Notes: generated by a model from the letters alone, not told the origin. Counted from the stretch's first letter, positions 53,728 through 63,303 are shown. The stretch is 64,000 nucleotides of DNA from Lujinxingia sediminis (GCF_004005565.1 NZ_SADD01000002.1:496001-560000), one strand, 5' to 3'. Made by a program: numbers and translations.

Positions 53728-53935
53728 GATCGGAGGCCTGGCACCCGTACTTTCGCTCCGAGGCGCTGACGATCGGGGGCCTGGCGCCCGTACTTTCGCT
53801 CCGAGGCGCTGACGATCGGGGGCCTGGCACCCGTACTTTCGCTCCGAGGCACCGACGATCGAGTGCCTGGCACCCGTACTTTCGGCACCCGTACTTTCGC
53901 TCCGGGGCGCTGACGATCGAGTGCCTGGCACCCGC
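53728..53935 (-). repeat. REP-like array 18: about five to six units of about 43-45 bp
   Basis: The unit is GATCG(G/A)(A/G)(G/T)GCCTGGCACCCGTACTTTCGCTCCGAGGCGCTGAC, with one truncated copy (GGCACCCGTACTTTCGCTCC near 53885). It starts 2 bp after the ATP-grasp stop and ends next to the stop of the convergent RCC1 gene (53942). The core here is GCCTGGCACCCGTAC. Confidence 0.88.
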
Positions 53936-53941
53936 GCGGCT

Positions 53942-55663
53942 CTACAACACCCAGGTCACCTCACGCGGGCTCCCAACGTTCCCGACGGTCGGCTGTGTGC
54001 CCAGCCTTCCGTGCTCGGCGCTCCCCCAGCAGAACAAGTACCGGGTTCCATCTTCGATCGCGCAGCTGTGGGCAGCTCCCGCCGAGACCGTCTCCCACTC
54101 CCATCCGGCGGCGATGCGTGTTACCGGCGCGATATTTTCGTCGATGTGCCCGCTGACCTGCTGACGGTCGTTGCTCCCCCAGCAGCGCAGAACCTTCTGC
54201 ATGTCGATCGCACACACATGCCCGTATCCACCGCTGAGCATGGTGACCTGCGAGATCCCCGTCAAAGTCCGGGCTTCGAGCGAGGGGACCTGCTCCTCAC
54301 CGGGCACCGCTCCCCAGCAGCGAACATCGCCCGCTGCGCTCACCCCACAGCTGTAATGCTCCCCGGCCACAAGCCGGGTTACGCTCTTTGCCCCGCCCAC
54401 CTTTCGGACCTCTCCCGGCTCCCCCTCACCCTCCCCGTAGCCGACTGCGCCGAAGCGCCGATCTCCGAAACACCAGACATCCCCGGCGGCCACCGCACAG
54501 CTATGATGCGAACCCACCGCGCCATCCGCAACCCAGCTGCCTTCTACGGTTTCGATCTCCACAACCACCCCGCCGGCAATGGCGCTGGCCGGCCCGATCT
54601 GTCCGAACTCTCCCGACCCCCAGCAGTAGAGCTTTCCAGCGCGCCACCCACAGCTATGCTGCGCGCCGGCGGCCACCTCCTCCCAGTCCGAGCGCTGCCC
54701 CACCCGCGTCACTCCCAGCTCCCCGGCCATTTGCGGCGAGGCCTGGTTGGCCTCATTTGCTCCCCAGCAATAGAGCTTGCCCTCGATATCCACCGCACAG
54801 GTATGGGCTTCACCAGCGGCCACCCGTGCCCAACGCCCTTCCACGCGCCGGGCCGACCAGGTCGCCCCGGCCTGCGTCACGCCCAGCTGACCCGAGGTGT
54901 TATCCCCCCAGCATAAAAGCGCCCCCGTCTCGAGAATCCCGCAGGTATGCCGCCCCCCGGCGCTGACCTGATGCCAGCGCGGTGCCTCCACCTCAAAGTG
55001 CGACGCGTAACGCTCGCACGCCCCGCTCTCCGGATCGCACCCCTCCACCTGCACCAGATAACGCCCCGGTCCGGGCACCTCAACCGCCACCGTCCCGGGC
55101 TGCTCACATCCCCACCCAAGCGCAGTGCCGCAGCTGGACAGCTCGCACCCTTCCTCCAACGCCCACATCCCGCAACTCAGCTCACAGCCCGGTGCATCAC
55201 AGGCAATGGTGAGTTCCCCGACCTCCCGAAAGAAGCGCGACGCGCTGAGATCCCCCTCCACCTCCAGCCCAATCGGCGGTCCCACCTCAAAGCTCCACCA
55301 GACTTCCTCACTGACCTCATCGCCCTTCCACGCGCGCGCGGCCAGCACATGATCGCCCTCCTCCAGCGCATCCCACATATACGTCGAGCCGCAGGTCTCA
55401 AATGCCCCGCCATCCCGCGCGCACTGCAGTTCACAGCCCTGGGGCTCACAGCCCAACTCAAAATAGGCCGAGCCTCCCGCCGCCGCGATCTCCGGGCCAT
55501 CGAGGATCATCGCTCGGAACGCCCCGGGCTCAGCCCCCCCATCAGCGCCCAGCTCCAACGCCGCCTCCCCATCGACCATCAACACGCAGCCGGCCAGCCC
55601 CAACACCAGCCCCAAAAGCGCCCAGCCCCGCCGCACACCACCCCACGCAAGACTTCTTCGCAT
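53942..55663 (-). CDS. RCC1-repeat lipoprotein
   Basis: 573 aa. The lipobox is LGLAGC (Cys26). Residues 40-240 are Cys-rich (e.g. LGCEPQGCELQCARDGGAFETC), with likely disulphides. From about 245 on there are RCC1-type blades with the pattern SAGGRHTCGILETGALLCWGDNTSGQLG, each with AGxxHSCAV(E)xG and CWG. I count roughly six or seven blades, enough for one seven-bladed propeller. Such proteins are common surface lipoproteins in Myxococcota-type genomes. Function is unknown. Confidence 0.88.
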   Translation of the reverse strand: MRRSLAWGGVRRGWALLGLVLGLAGCVLMVDGEAALELGADGGAEPGAFRAMILDGPEIAAAGGSAYFELGCEPQGCELQCARDGGAFETCGSTYMWDALEEGDHVLAARAWKGDEVSEEVWWSFEVGPPIGLEVEGDLSASRFFREVGELTIACDAPGCELSCGMWALEEGCELSSCGTALGWGCEQPGTVAVEVPGPGRYLVQVEGCDPESGACERYASHFEVEAPRWHQVSAGGRHTCGILETGALLCWGDNTSGQLGVTQAGATWSARRVEGRWARVAAGEAHTCAVDIEGKLYCWGANEANQASPQMAGELGVTRVGQRSDWEEVAAGAQHSCGWRAGKLYCWGSGEFGQIGPASAIAGGVVVEIETVEGSWVADGAVGSHHSCAVAAGDVWCFGDRRFGAVGYGEGEGEPGEVRKVGGAKSVTRLVAGEHYSCGVSAAGDVRCWGAVPGEEQVPSLEARTLTGISQVTMLSGGYGHVCAIDMQKVLRCWGSNDRQQVSGHIDENIAPVTRIAAGWEWETVSAGAAHSCAIEDGTRYLFCWGSAEHGRLGTQPTVGNVGSPREVTWVL

Positions 55664-55801
55664 GGCTCACCTCTCTTAAAGCGTGATCCAGCGCGTCTAC
55701 AGCCTCAACGTCGTCGCGCGCCCTCCAGTTATGTCACTCCGATGCGAGGAGGCTAACACAGCCGCACAGCCCCTGCCAGCGCATCGACTCGCCCTTTTCT
55801 C

Positions 55802-57301
55802 TCAGCGCTCCGGCGGCTCCTGGTTGACCTCAACCAGCGCCCGGTAGAGCTCTTCACCCTCGGCCTCGGCAAGCTCCGCGAGCACCCCGGCAAGCTCAAG
55901 TTGATCGTCGATCAGTGGCGAGAGCTCATCGACCTCCCAGGCACCGGCGAGCTTGATGCCGTTGATAAAGAAGGTCGGCGTGCCCTGCACCCCGGCGTTG
56001 TACCCGACCTCCACATCGGCCTGGATCCTCGAGGTGACCTCATCGCTGCGCATCCGCGCATAGAGGTCATCGCCCTCATAGCCCGCCTCACCCGCCATCG
56101 CCTCCAGACGCTCGTCACTCAGATCGCCACCGGCCTCAAAAAGCAGATCGTGCATCTTCCAAAAGTCCCCGCCATCCTCCACCACCACCGAGGCGGCTGC
56201 GGCATGTCCGGCACGCGTGTGGCTTGGCAGGGGATAATGCTTGTACACAAGCCTCAGCCCCTGGCTCCCATAACGCTCGACCAGCGCATCCCAGGTATGG
56301 CGAGCGCGCTCACAAAAACCACACTGAAAGTCCGAGAACACCACCACCGTCACCCGCGCATCCTCTGCCGACGCCCCTTTCACCGGCGACTCTCCCACGG
56401 GAATGTAGGCCACCTCAAAGCCCTCCCCGACCGCCGTCTCATCCTCCACCTCGGCGATTTCCTGCCAGTTCACCGGCTGATAATTCTCCAGGGTGCGACG
56501 CCAGCTCACCGCCTCAGCGGCCACCCCGGCATCCAGAAGCGCCCCGGCCGCCTCCAACTCCCCGTCGATCACGGCCATCCACTCCGAAGGCTCCACCGCG
56601 CCGACCACACGCGTCCCGTTTACAAAATAGGTCGGCGTCCCCTGCACGCCCACCCGCTCGCCAATGGCCCGATCCCGGGCGATCACCTGCTCGGTGTAAG
56701 CACCGTCGCGATCCTCGCGCCAGCGCGCCACATCCAGCCCCACCCGGGCAGCCATCGCCTCAAGCCGACGCTCCCCGAACTCACCACGGGCCTCATAGAT
56801 CGCCTCAAGATACTCCCAGAACCTCCCCTGCGCCTGCGCAGCCACAAGCGCGCGATGCGCCCCCTCCAACTCCGCGTCCTCGCTCAGCGGCCAGAAGCGG
56901 TAGAGCACCCGCACGCCCTCCCGCGACGCCATCATCGCCTTGAGCGTCTGGTGCCCCCTGGCACAATACCCGCATCGAAGATCAGCAAAGACCTGCACAG
57001 TCACCGGCGCATCGAGATCCCCCCACACCGCTGCCCCTTCGGTCGGCAGAGGGATCATCGCATCGACCGACTCCCCGGCCGCACGCGCCCGCTCCATCAC
57101 CTCATAGCGCCGCGCCTGCTCAGCGGCCCGCGGTGAGGCGCAGTAGGTCAGAAAGCGCTGCCCCTGCTCACTGACACATTGCTCCGTGCTCAGCTCTACC
57201 GCAGCGCCGCCCCCCGAGGCACAACCCGCTCCCAACACCATCGCCCCCAACAGCGCGCCCGCCCCTGCTGCCCCCTTCATCCACCTCATGTGCCGCATCA
57301 T
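55802..57301 (-). CDS. lipoprotein with two tandem DsbA-type thioredoxin domains
   Basis: 499 aa. The start ATGATG (57301/57298) has GGGAG nearby and gives a signal with the lipobox VLGAGC. Domain 1 (about 85-255) has DLRCGYCARGHQTLKAMM and GVQGTPTYFVNGTRVVG. Domain 2 (about 310-485) has DFQCGFCERARHTWDALV and GVQGTPTFFINGIKLAG. Both contain a CxxC active site (CGYC, CGFC) and the cis-Pro loop (GTPTYF/GTPTFF). They probably oxidise or isomerise disulphides in the periplasm. The duplication in one chain is unusual for DsbA. It suits the many Cys-rich lipoproteins coded nearby. Confidence 0.85.
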   Translation of the reverse strand: MMRHMRWMKGAAGAGALLGAMVLGAGCASGGGAAVELSTEQCVSEQGQRFLTYCASPRAAEQARRYEVMERARAAGESVDAMIPLPTEGAAVWGDLDAPVTVQVFADLRCGYCARGHQTLKAMMASREGVRVLYRFWPLSEDAELEGAHRALVAAQAQGRFWEYLEAIYEARGEFGERRLEAMAARVGLDVARWREDRDGAYTEQVIARDRAIGERVGVQGTPTYFVNGTRVVGAVEPSEWMAVIDGELEAAGALLDAGVAAEAVSWRRTLENYQPVNWQEIAEVEDETAVGEGFEVAYIPVGESPVKGASAEDARVTVVVFSDFQCGFCERARHTWDALVERYGSQGLRLVYKHYPLPSHTRAGHAAAASVVVEDGGDFWKMHDLLFEAGGDLSDERLEAMAGEAGYEGDDLYARMRSDEVTSRIQADVEVGYNAGVQGTPTFFINGIKLAGAWEVDELSPLIDDQLELAGVLAELAEAEGEELYRALVEVNQEPPER

Positions 57302-57349
57302 ATGCTCCCTGGCTTCATCATTGTCACGCATCCCACAACCCTCACACCC

Positions 57350-57700
57350 TCAGACCGGACTCGATCCCATCGCCCAGGGCACCACCAGGAGCACCACCAC
57401 CGCCCCCAGAAAATACAGTCCGCGAACCGCACGAAGCCGTCGATCGCGCTGCGCGCGCTCCTCCCGAAGCTGCACCGCCCCGGCAACCTCGTCGTCGATC
57501 TTATAATAACGCGGCAGCGCCCGTTGCGGCCACGCCAGAAAGGAGCCCACCAGCAACACCACCGCCGGCGTCGGGTTCTCTTGCAACCATCCCGCCCAGC
57601 TCCCCGCCACCCCCACCGCCACAAAGAGCGCGTAGCCCACCGCGCTCAGCCTCACCCGCCAACGCATCACATGATCAAAGCGTTTAAGCTCCTCGCTCAC
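57350..57700 (-). CDS. small membrane protein of unknown function (116 aa)
   Basis: I chose the GTG at 57700, which follows AAGGGAGAAGGT; the frame open to 58255 upstream is mostly shadow of the plus-strand gene. The sequence VSEELKRFDHVMRWRVRLSAVGYALFVAVGVAG is followed by a second hydrophobic segment (AVVLLVGSFLAW) and a C-terminal one (GLYFLGAVVVLLVVPW), with YYKIDDEVAGAVQLREERAQRDRRLRAV between. Probably three membrane segments. No family is recognised. Confidence 0.6.
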   Translation of the reverse strand: MSEELKRFDHVMRWRVRLSAVGYALFVAVGVAGSWAGWLQENPTPAVVLLVGSFLAWPQRALPRYYKIDDEVAGAVQLREERAQRDRRLRAVRGLYFLGAVVVLLVVPWAMGSSPV

Positions 57701-57872
57701 ACCTTCTCCCTTCTGCCAAAGCCTCGATCGCCCAGCCCCGGTGCGATCTTCTCGCGAACCACAACATCGGTGCCAACGCCCTCCTTCCCTACCACCCGCG
57801 CTTGGCCCGCCGCCACCAATACGGTAAAAACCTGTAGCTCTTCGCCCCCCACTGCACTTGATTGAGGATTTT

Positions 57873-59354
57873 ATGGGCGCGCCTTCGATGAAAACTCTCC
57901 TCGCACTTCCTTTCTTTGCCGCACTCGCGCTCAGCTCCGGCTGCAGCCTCACCCTGGATCTGGAGCAGTGTGCCTCAGACACCGACTGCGCCGGCGACCA
58001 GACCTGCTCGGCCGATGGCCTCTGCGCCGCCCCCGGCGAAGACCAGGGGCGCCAACTCACCGGTGGCCCCTGCCAGCGCCTCGAAGGTGACACTGAGAGC
58101 GCCGATCCCTTTTTAATGGGTGTGGTCCTGCAACTCTCCGGCAGCGGCGCCGGCTTTGGCACGCCGATGCTCGAGTCGATCCTGATGGCGACCAACAACA
58201 TCAACGGCTTCGGCGGCATCGCCGGACGCCGCATCGGCCTGGTCGTCTGCGACACTCAGGGTAGCAATTCCACCGCGCGCGCGGCCGCCGAACATCTGGT
58301 CGACAACGCCGGGGTCAGCGCCATCATCGGCTTTAACTCCAGCCAGACCATCAGCATCAGCCAGGACATCACCGTCCCCAACGACGTGCTGCTGATGAGC
58401 CCCTCGGCCACCGCCCAGACCATCAGCGGACTTGCTGACAACGATCTGGTCTTCCGCACCGCGCCCAACGACGAGTTCCAGGCCGAGGCTTTTGCCGAGC
58501 TCCTCTCCCACACCCTGGAGACGACCCTCCCCGAAGCCGGCATCGCCGAGCCCAAGCTCGCCATCATGGTCCGCCGCGACGACAGCTACGCCGGGGGGTT
58601 GAGTGAAACCATCATCCCTCTGCTCCCGACCGCCATCACGGAAGGCGGCGAGGATCGTTTCACGGTCAACAACTACACCAACTCCGGTGTGGGCGAGCCG
58701 GTCGACTACACCGGCGACGTCGCCGTAGTCGCCAGCCAGAGCACCCCGCCTGATGTCGTCGCCATCTTCGGCAGCGCCGAAGCCTGGGAGCTGATCTCCT
58801 ACTTCGAGATCGCGCTGGAGAACCAGCCGCTCTACTTCGGCGTCGACGCCATGAAGAACGCCCAGCTCGCCGGCCAGGCCAATACCGCCCTCGAAGGTCG
58901 CATCTGGGGTACCGGACCGCGCAACATCGGCGACGCCGGCTACGTGCCCTACCTGACCTTCCGCACCCAGTTTGAATCCCGCATCGAAGACGATCCCGAC
59001 AAGTACCAGTTTGTCGCCAACGCCTTCGACGCCGTCTACGCCCTGGCCTTTGCCGCGGCCGCCGAAGGCTTTACCGGACCCGAGCTCGCCCAGGGTCTGC
59101 GCCGCTTAAGCGAGGGCCCAGAGATCACCCCGCGCGCCGCCGAGGCCCAGCAGGCCGTCAACACCCTGCTCGCCGGCGGCACGATCTCGTACCTGGGCGC
59201 CAGCGGCCCGATGTTCTTCGATCAAAATGGGGATCCACAACCCACGCCGATCTCGCTATGGTGTTTCCAAGACGCTTCCGTTCCTGAAGAGGGCGAGATC
59301 TACTCGGAGACCCGAGAGTTCACGCCCTTGACCTGTTCCGAACCCGAAGGCTGA
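57873..59354 (+). CDS. substrate-binding lipoprotein, branched-chain amino acid type (first of twin)
   Basis: 493 aa from the ATG at 57873 (GAGG five bases upstream); an ATG five codons later is possible. The lipobox is LALSSGC. A Cys-rich SDTDCAGDQTCSADGLC module follows and then a Peripla_BP_6-type domain: FLMGVVLQLSGSGAGFGTPMLESILMATNNINGFGGIAGRRIGLVVCDTQGS, SPSATAQTISGLADNDLVFRTAPND, and FVANAFDAVYALAFAAA. It likely binds a small ligand in the periplasm. No permease or ATPase gene is adjacent, so it may work as a sensor or serve a distant transporter. Confidence 0.85.
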   Translation: MGAPSMKTLLALPFFAALALSSGCSLTLDLEQCASDTDCAGDQTCSADGLCAAPGEDQGRQLTGGPCQRLEGDTESADPFLMGVVLQLSGSGAGFGTPMLESILMATNNINGFGGIAGRRIGLVVCDTQGSNSTARAAAEHLVDNAGVSAIIGFNSSQTISISQDITVPNDVLLMSPSATAQTISGLADNDLVFRTAPNDEFQAEAFAELLSHTLETTLPEAGIAEPKLAIMVRRDDSYAGGLSETIIPLLPTAITEGGEDRFTVNNYTNSGVGEPVDYTGDVAVVASQSTPPDVVAIFGSAEAWELISYFEIALENQPLYFGVDAMKNAQLAGQANTALEGRIWGTGPRNIGDAGYVPYLTFRTQFESRIEDDPDKYQFVANAFDAVYALAFAAAAEGFTGPELAQGLRRLSEGPEITPRAAEAQQAVNTLLAGGTISYLGASGPMFFDQNGDPQPTPISLWCFQDASVPEEGEIYSETREFTPLTCSEPEG

Positions 59355-59392
59355 GTTTTTGCCTCAGTCTACGCCCTGTTGAGGCACCCTTA

Positions 59393-61057
59393 ATGAACCT
59401 GCTGCACCGGCTTATTGGATCGTCCGTACTGGCCACCGCACTGCTCCTTGGTGCATGTGCCTTAAGCGGGTGCAGCCTGCTCATTGAGACCGAGACCTGC
59501 CAGTCCGACGCCGACTGCGCCGGGGGCGCCTGCTCCGCCGATAGCATCTGCGTGGACGACTCCGCCGCGCCCTGCTCCGAAGATGCCCCCTGCCCCGACG
59601 GCAAGCTCTGCACCGAAGCCGGCCAATGCGTCTCCACCCGGGGGCTGCTCGCTCCGCCCTGTGAGCTGAGCTACGGCAACATCACCGCCGATAACGCTTT
59701 TAACCTCGGCGTGCTCCTGCCGCTCTCCGGCCCCGAAGAGGGCTTCGGCCGACCGCTGCTCGACGCAGCTCGCCTGGCCCAGTCCGACTTCAACGGCATC
59801 GGCGGCGTGCTCAACCGCCCCGTCGGGCTGATCGTCTGCGACACCCGGGGCCTCGACGATCAGGCGCTTGCCGGCGCCCGTCACCTTGTCGAAGAGGCGG
59901 GCGTTGAGGCCATCATCGGCCCCGACTACTCCAGCCAGACCATCGACATCGCCACCAGCCTGACCATCGATAACGAGGTCGTGCTCATCAGCCCCTCGGC
60001 CACCGCGGCCACCATCAGCGGGCTTGTTGATAACGACCTCGTCTGGCGAACCTCCGCCTCCGACGTCATTCAGGGCATTGCGCTTGGCGAACTTCTCACC
60101 TTCATGCTCAACGATGTTGTCGAAGCCGAAGCCCCCAAACTGGCCCTGCTCACCCGCCGCGACGACACCTACGCCGACGGTCTGCAGAGCGCGCTGATCG
60201 CGCAACTTCCCGCCGAGATCACCGGCGGCGATAACACCCGCTTCGCTCCCTACAACTACGCCAACGCCAGCGCCGGTCAGACCGGTGACGACTACTTCGA
60301 TACCGTCGGCGACGTCATCGCCGATGCCGCCTCCAGCGGCGAGCCCGACGTGGTCGTGATCCTGGGCTCTTCGGAGGCCTGGGAGATCGCCGCCGCACTC
60401 GACGAGGGCTTAAGCGGTGCGCCTCTCTACGTCTTTGTCGACGCCGCCCGCAACACCGACCAGGCCCAGGCCGCTCCCGAATCCCTCCAGGGACGCATCT
60501 GGGGCACCGCGCCGCAGAATATCGGCGCGGCGGACTACGCCCCCTACATCAGCTTTCGGCTCAAGTACCTCTCGGAGTACAACCGCGATCCCAACGACTT
60601 CCAATTTGTCGCCAACGCCTTCGACGCCCTCTATGTCGTGGCACTGGGCGCGGCCGGCGAAGGCTTCACCGGCCCCCAGATCGCCGAGGGCATGAAACGT
60701 TTAAGCTCCGGCAACACCGTCGACCCCGGGCAAAGCCAGGCGCAGAGCGCCATCAACACCCTGCGCGGCGGAGGCTCCATCAACTTCCGCGGCGCCTCCG
60801 GCCCGCTGAATTTCGACGAACATGGCGACCCCCAGGCAAGCCCCATCGCCCTGTGGTGCTTCGACTCCAACCGCCTCCCGGAGAGCGGTGTCATCCTCAA
60901 TGAGATGCTCGAATTTGTGCCCCAACGCTGCGGCGAAGACTCCTTCGACGATGAGCCTGTCGATGAGGGCGACTCCTTTGCCGACGCAGGATCCGACGCC
61001 GATCTCGATCCTGACGCCGCCGCCGACGACGCCGATATCTCACGAGATACCGACTAA
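59393..61057 (+). CDS. substrate-binding lipoprotein, branched-chain amino acid type (second of twin)
   Basis: 554 aa. The lipobox is ALSGC. A Cys-rich DADCAGGACSADSICVDD module follows and then a domain clearly paralogous to the preceding gene (e.g. NLGVLLPLSGPEEGFGRPLLDAARLAQSDFNGIGGVLNRPVGLIVCDTRG, SPSATAATISGLVDNDLVWRTSASD). The extra C-terminal 50 residues are Asp/Glu-rich (DDEPVDEGDSFADAGSDADLDPDA). Spacing to the first gene is only 38 bp, so they are probably co-transcribed. They arose by tandem duplication. Confidence 0.86.
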   Translation: MNLLHRLIGSSVLATALLLGACALSGCSLLIETETCQSDADCAGGACSADSICVDDSAAPCSEDAPCPDGKLCTEAGQCVSTRGLLAPPCELSYGNITADNAFNLGVLLPLSGPEEGFGRPLLDAARLAQSDFNGIGGVLNRPVGLIVCDTRGLDDQALAGARHLVEEAGVEAIIGPDYSSQTIDIATSLTIDNEVVLISPSATAATISGLVDNDLVWRTSASDVIQGIALGELLTFMLNDVVEAEAPKLALLTRRDDTYADGLQSALIAQLPAEITGGDNTRFAPYNYANASAGQTGDDYFDTVGDVIADAASSGEPDVVVILGSSEAWEIAAALDEGLSGAPLYVFVDAARNTDQAQAAPESLQGRIWGTAPQNIGAADYAPYISFRLKYLSEYNRDPNDFQFVANAFDALYVVALGAAGEGFTGPQIAEGMKRLSSGNTVDPGQSQAQSAINTLRGGGSINFRGASGPLNFDEHGDPQASPIALWCFDSNRLPESGVILNEMLEFVPQRCGEDSFDDEPVDEGDSFADAGSDADLDPDAAADDADISRDTD

Positions 61058-61068
61058 GCCCGGAGCCC

Positions 61069-61725
61069 GTGATGACCTCCTCCACCTCCCCCATCCATGT
61101 TGTCATCACGGGCTTTGAGCCCTTTGGCGACCACGCCTACAACCCTTCCTGGGACGCGGCCAGCGCCATGGCGGAAGCCCTCGGCGCGCGCCCCCACCTG
61201 CTCTCGGTAACCTACTCCAGCGCCGCGCAGTTTGCCCGCGCCCACCTGGAGACACGGGCGCACGACCCCGGCTCACGCATCATCTTCGTGCATCTGGGTC
61301 TGGCCGCGCGTCGCGATCATCTGGCCTTTGAAGAACGCGCGATCAACCGCCGCGACCACATCCCCGACAACGCCGAGCGCCCCCTCAACCCCTCGCTCCC
61401 GCCCGAGCAGCCGCTCATCGCCGACGATCTTCCGCGCCGCCATACCCAACTTCCCCTCCCCCGCCTTCGGGAGCATTACGAGCTCCTGCGCGACGCCGAC
61501 CCCGATCTTCCTCCGAGCATGCTCAGCCAGGATTGCGGCTCCTACGTCTGCAACGCGCTTCTCTACCACTCGCTGCGCGCCGCCGAGGCCGCCCGCTCTC
61601 GTGGCGTTGAGGCCGACGCCCTCTTCATTCACCTCCCTCCCCTCTCCCCCGATGCTGCCCGGCGCACCGGGCGCGCCCTGGCAAAGTCCTTCATCGCGCT
61701 CTTTGACGACGACCTCATCGCTTAA
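61069..61725 (+). CDS. pyroglutamyl-peptidase I-like protein (peptidase C15)
   Basis: 218 aa. Family motifs are VVITGFEPFGDHAYNPSWDAA, HLGLAARRDHLAFEERAINRRDH (catalytic Glu position), SQDCGSYVCNALLYHSL (catalytic Cys in YVCN) and LFIHLPPLSPD (catalytic His). The enzyme removes N-terminal pyroglutamate from peptides; the substrate loop differs from standard Pcp, so activity is likely but unproven. The start is 11 bp after the preceding gene. Its end overlaps the LysR gene by 11 bp on the other strand. Confidence 0.85.
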   Translation: MMTSSTSPIHVVITGFEPFGDHAYNPSWDAASAMAEALGARPHLLSVTYSSAAQFARAHLETRAHDPGSRIIFVHLGLAARRDHLAFEERAINRRDHIPDNAERPLNPSLPPEQPLIADDLPRRHTQLPLPRLREHYELLRDADPDLPPSMLSQDCGSYVCNALLYHSLRAAEAARSRGVEADALFIHLPPLSPDAARRTGRALAKSFIALFDDDLIA

Positions 61726-62647
61726 GCCCCTGCGCCACCGCAACCTCCTCCAGCGTACGTCGTAGCCACTTATGTGCCCCGCTGCGATGCGTGCGCGGGT
61801 GCCAGGCCATCGACACCGTGCCCCGCTCCAGCTCCACCGGTGGCTCAAAGATGCGTAACGGCAGATAATTCGCAAAACTCTCCGCCACACTGCGCGAGGT
61901 TGTCAGCACATAATCGGTCGCCGCCACCAGGTGCGGTGCCACCATAAAGTGCGGCACCACCACCGCCACCCGCCGCGAGCGCCCCCGCTCGGCCAACGTC
62001 ATGTCGACCACCCCTTCATCATCACCCCGCGGTGAGACGAGGATGTGCGAAAGGTTGCAGTACGTGTCCAGATCCAGCGTCTTCCCCACCCCCGGGTGCC
62101 CTCGGCGCACCACCGAGACCAGATCGAGCTGAAAGAGATCTTTGCGATAAAGCGTCTCCGGCACATGCTCCGGTAACCCCAACGTCAGCACCAGATCGAG
62201 CTGTCCGGTGGCCAACCTCTCCACCGGCGAGCTCCTTCCGAGCTCGCGCACCCGAAGATCGATGCCCGGAGCTTCGCGCTCCAGACGCTCGATCAGCGGC
62301 GGCAACAACACAAACTGCGCATAGTCATTGGTCGCCAGCCTGAACACCCGCGCGCTGCTCGCCGGCTCAAAACGCTCCGGCGGGGACACCGCAACCTGCA
62401 GTGCCTCCAGCGCCACCTTTAGCGGTCCGGCCAACTCCTGGGCGCGCTCGGTAGGCACCATGTGGCGGCCCGAGCGCACCAGAAGCTCATCGCCAAAGAC
62501 CTCGCGCAGCCTCCCCAGCGTGTGACTCATCGCCGACTGGCTCAACCCCACCTGGCGCGCAGCCTCACTGACACTTCCCACCGTCAGCAGCACATCGAGC
62601 GCCACGAGCAGGTTCATGTCCACGTCTTTTAAATGAATCTGATTCAT
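61715..62647 (-). CDS. LysR-type transcriptional regulator
   Basis: 310 aa from ATG at 62647 (MNQIHLKDVDMNLLVALDVLL). The winged-helix HTH is TVGSVSEAARQVGLSQSAMSHTLGRLREVFGDELLVRSGRHMVPTERAQEL. The effector domain starts near RVFRLATNDYAQFVLLPPLIERL and ends with the LysR-like AWHPRTHRSGAHKWLR. It likely regulates the divergent YceI gene or itself; the 125-bp intergenic region (62648-62772) is AT-rich and is the expected binding site. Confidence 0.9.
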   Translation of the reverse strand: MNQIHLKDVDMNLLVALDVLLTVGSVSEAARQVGLSQSAMSHTLGRLREVFGDELLVRSGRHMVPTERAQELAGPLKVALEALQVAVSPPERFEPASSARVFRLATNDYAQFVLLPPLIERLEREAPGIDLRVRELGRSSPVERLATGQLDLVLTLGLPEHVPETLYRKDLFQLDLVSVVRRGHPGVGKTLDLDTYCNLSHILVSPRGDDEGVVDMTLAERGRSRRVAVVVPHFMVAPHLVAATDYVLTTSRSVAESFANYLPLRIFEPPVELERGTVSMAWHPRTHRSGAHKWLRRTLEEVAVAQGLKR

Positions 62648-62772
62648 AGAAACAACGTACATTATGCATTTGAAAGATAAAAGCCTGTGCGCAGACTTGA
62701 GGATGTCGCAGCGAATCCGCTGCATAACAACTCACCATAAGCTCTCAAGCATGCCTCAAAAGGAGTCGCACC

Positions 62773-63303
62773 ATGGCCAACGCCACCTGGAACTTCGACA
62801 TCTCCCACTCCGACGTCGCCTTCAAAGTGCGCCACATGATGTTCGCCAAAGTCACCGGTCGTTTCACCGACTGGACCGGTACTCTGGAGTTTGATGCGGA
62901 GAATCCCTCTGCGGCCAAAACGTCCGTCATGATTCAGGCCGCAAGCATCAACACCTCCAACGAGGACCGCGACAATCACCTGCGCTCCGGCGACTTCTTC
63001 GATGCCGAGAAGTTCCCCACCCTTGCCTTCGCAAGCACCGCTTTTAAGACCGAAGGCAAAAAGATTCTCATCGAAGGCAATCTCACCATCCGCGACGTCA
63101 CCAAACCCGTCACCCTCGAAGCCGAGTTCCTGGGCAAAGCCGTCGACCCCTGGGGTAACGACCGCGTCGGGTTTAACGCCTCAACCTCCATCAACCGCAA
63201 GGACTTCGGTCTGACCTGGAACCAGGCCCTTGAGGCCGGTGGCGTACTCGTCGGAGAAAACATCGAGATCGAAATCACCGTCCAGGCGGTCAAAGCCGGC
63301 TAA
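62773..63303 (+). CDS. YceI family lipid-binding-type protein
   Basis: 176 aa. Family motifs are WNFDISHSDVAFKVRHMMFAKVTGRFTDWTGTLEFD, ASINTSNEDRDNHLRSGDFFDAEKFPTLAFAS and VGFNASTSINRKDFGLTWNQALEAGGVLVGENIEI. YceI proteins have a lipocalin-like barrel and bind isoprenoid or fatty acid-like ligands. There is no signal peptide in this one, so it is expected in the cytoplasm, unlike E. coli YceI. The SD AAAGGAG precedes the ATG by about seven bases. It is divergent from the LysR gene. Confidence 0.93.
   Translation: MANATWNFDISHSDVAFKVRHMMFAKVTGRFTDWTGTLEFDAENPSAAKTSVMIQAASINTSNEDRDNHLRSGDFFDAEKFPTLAFASTAFKTEGKKILIEGNLTIRDVTKPVTLEAEFLGKAVDPWGNDRVGFNASTSINRKDFGLTWNQALEAGGVLVGENIEIEITVQAVKAG

Noticed and set aside
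61795-61818. Array-1-like sequence (GGGTGCCAGGCCATCGACAC) inside the LysR gene
   Set aside because: It codes the conserved AWHPR motif at the LysR C-terminus; the match to the repeat core is explained by the AWHP codons.
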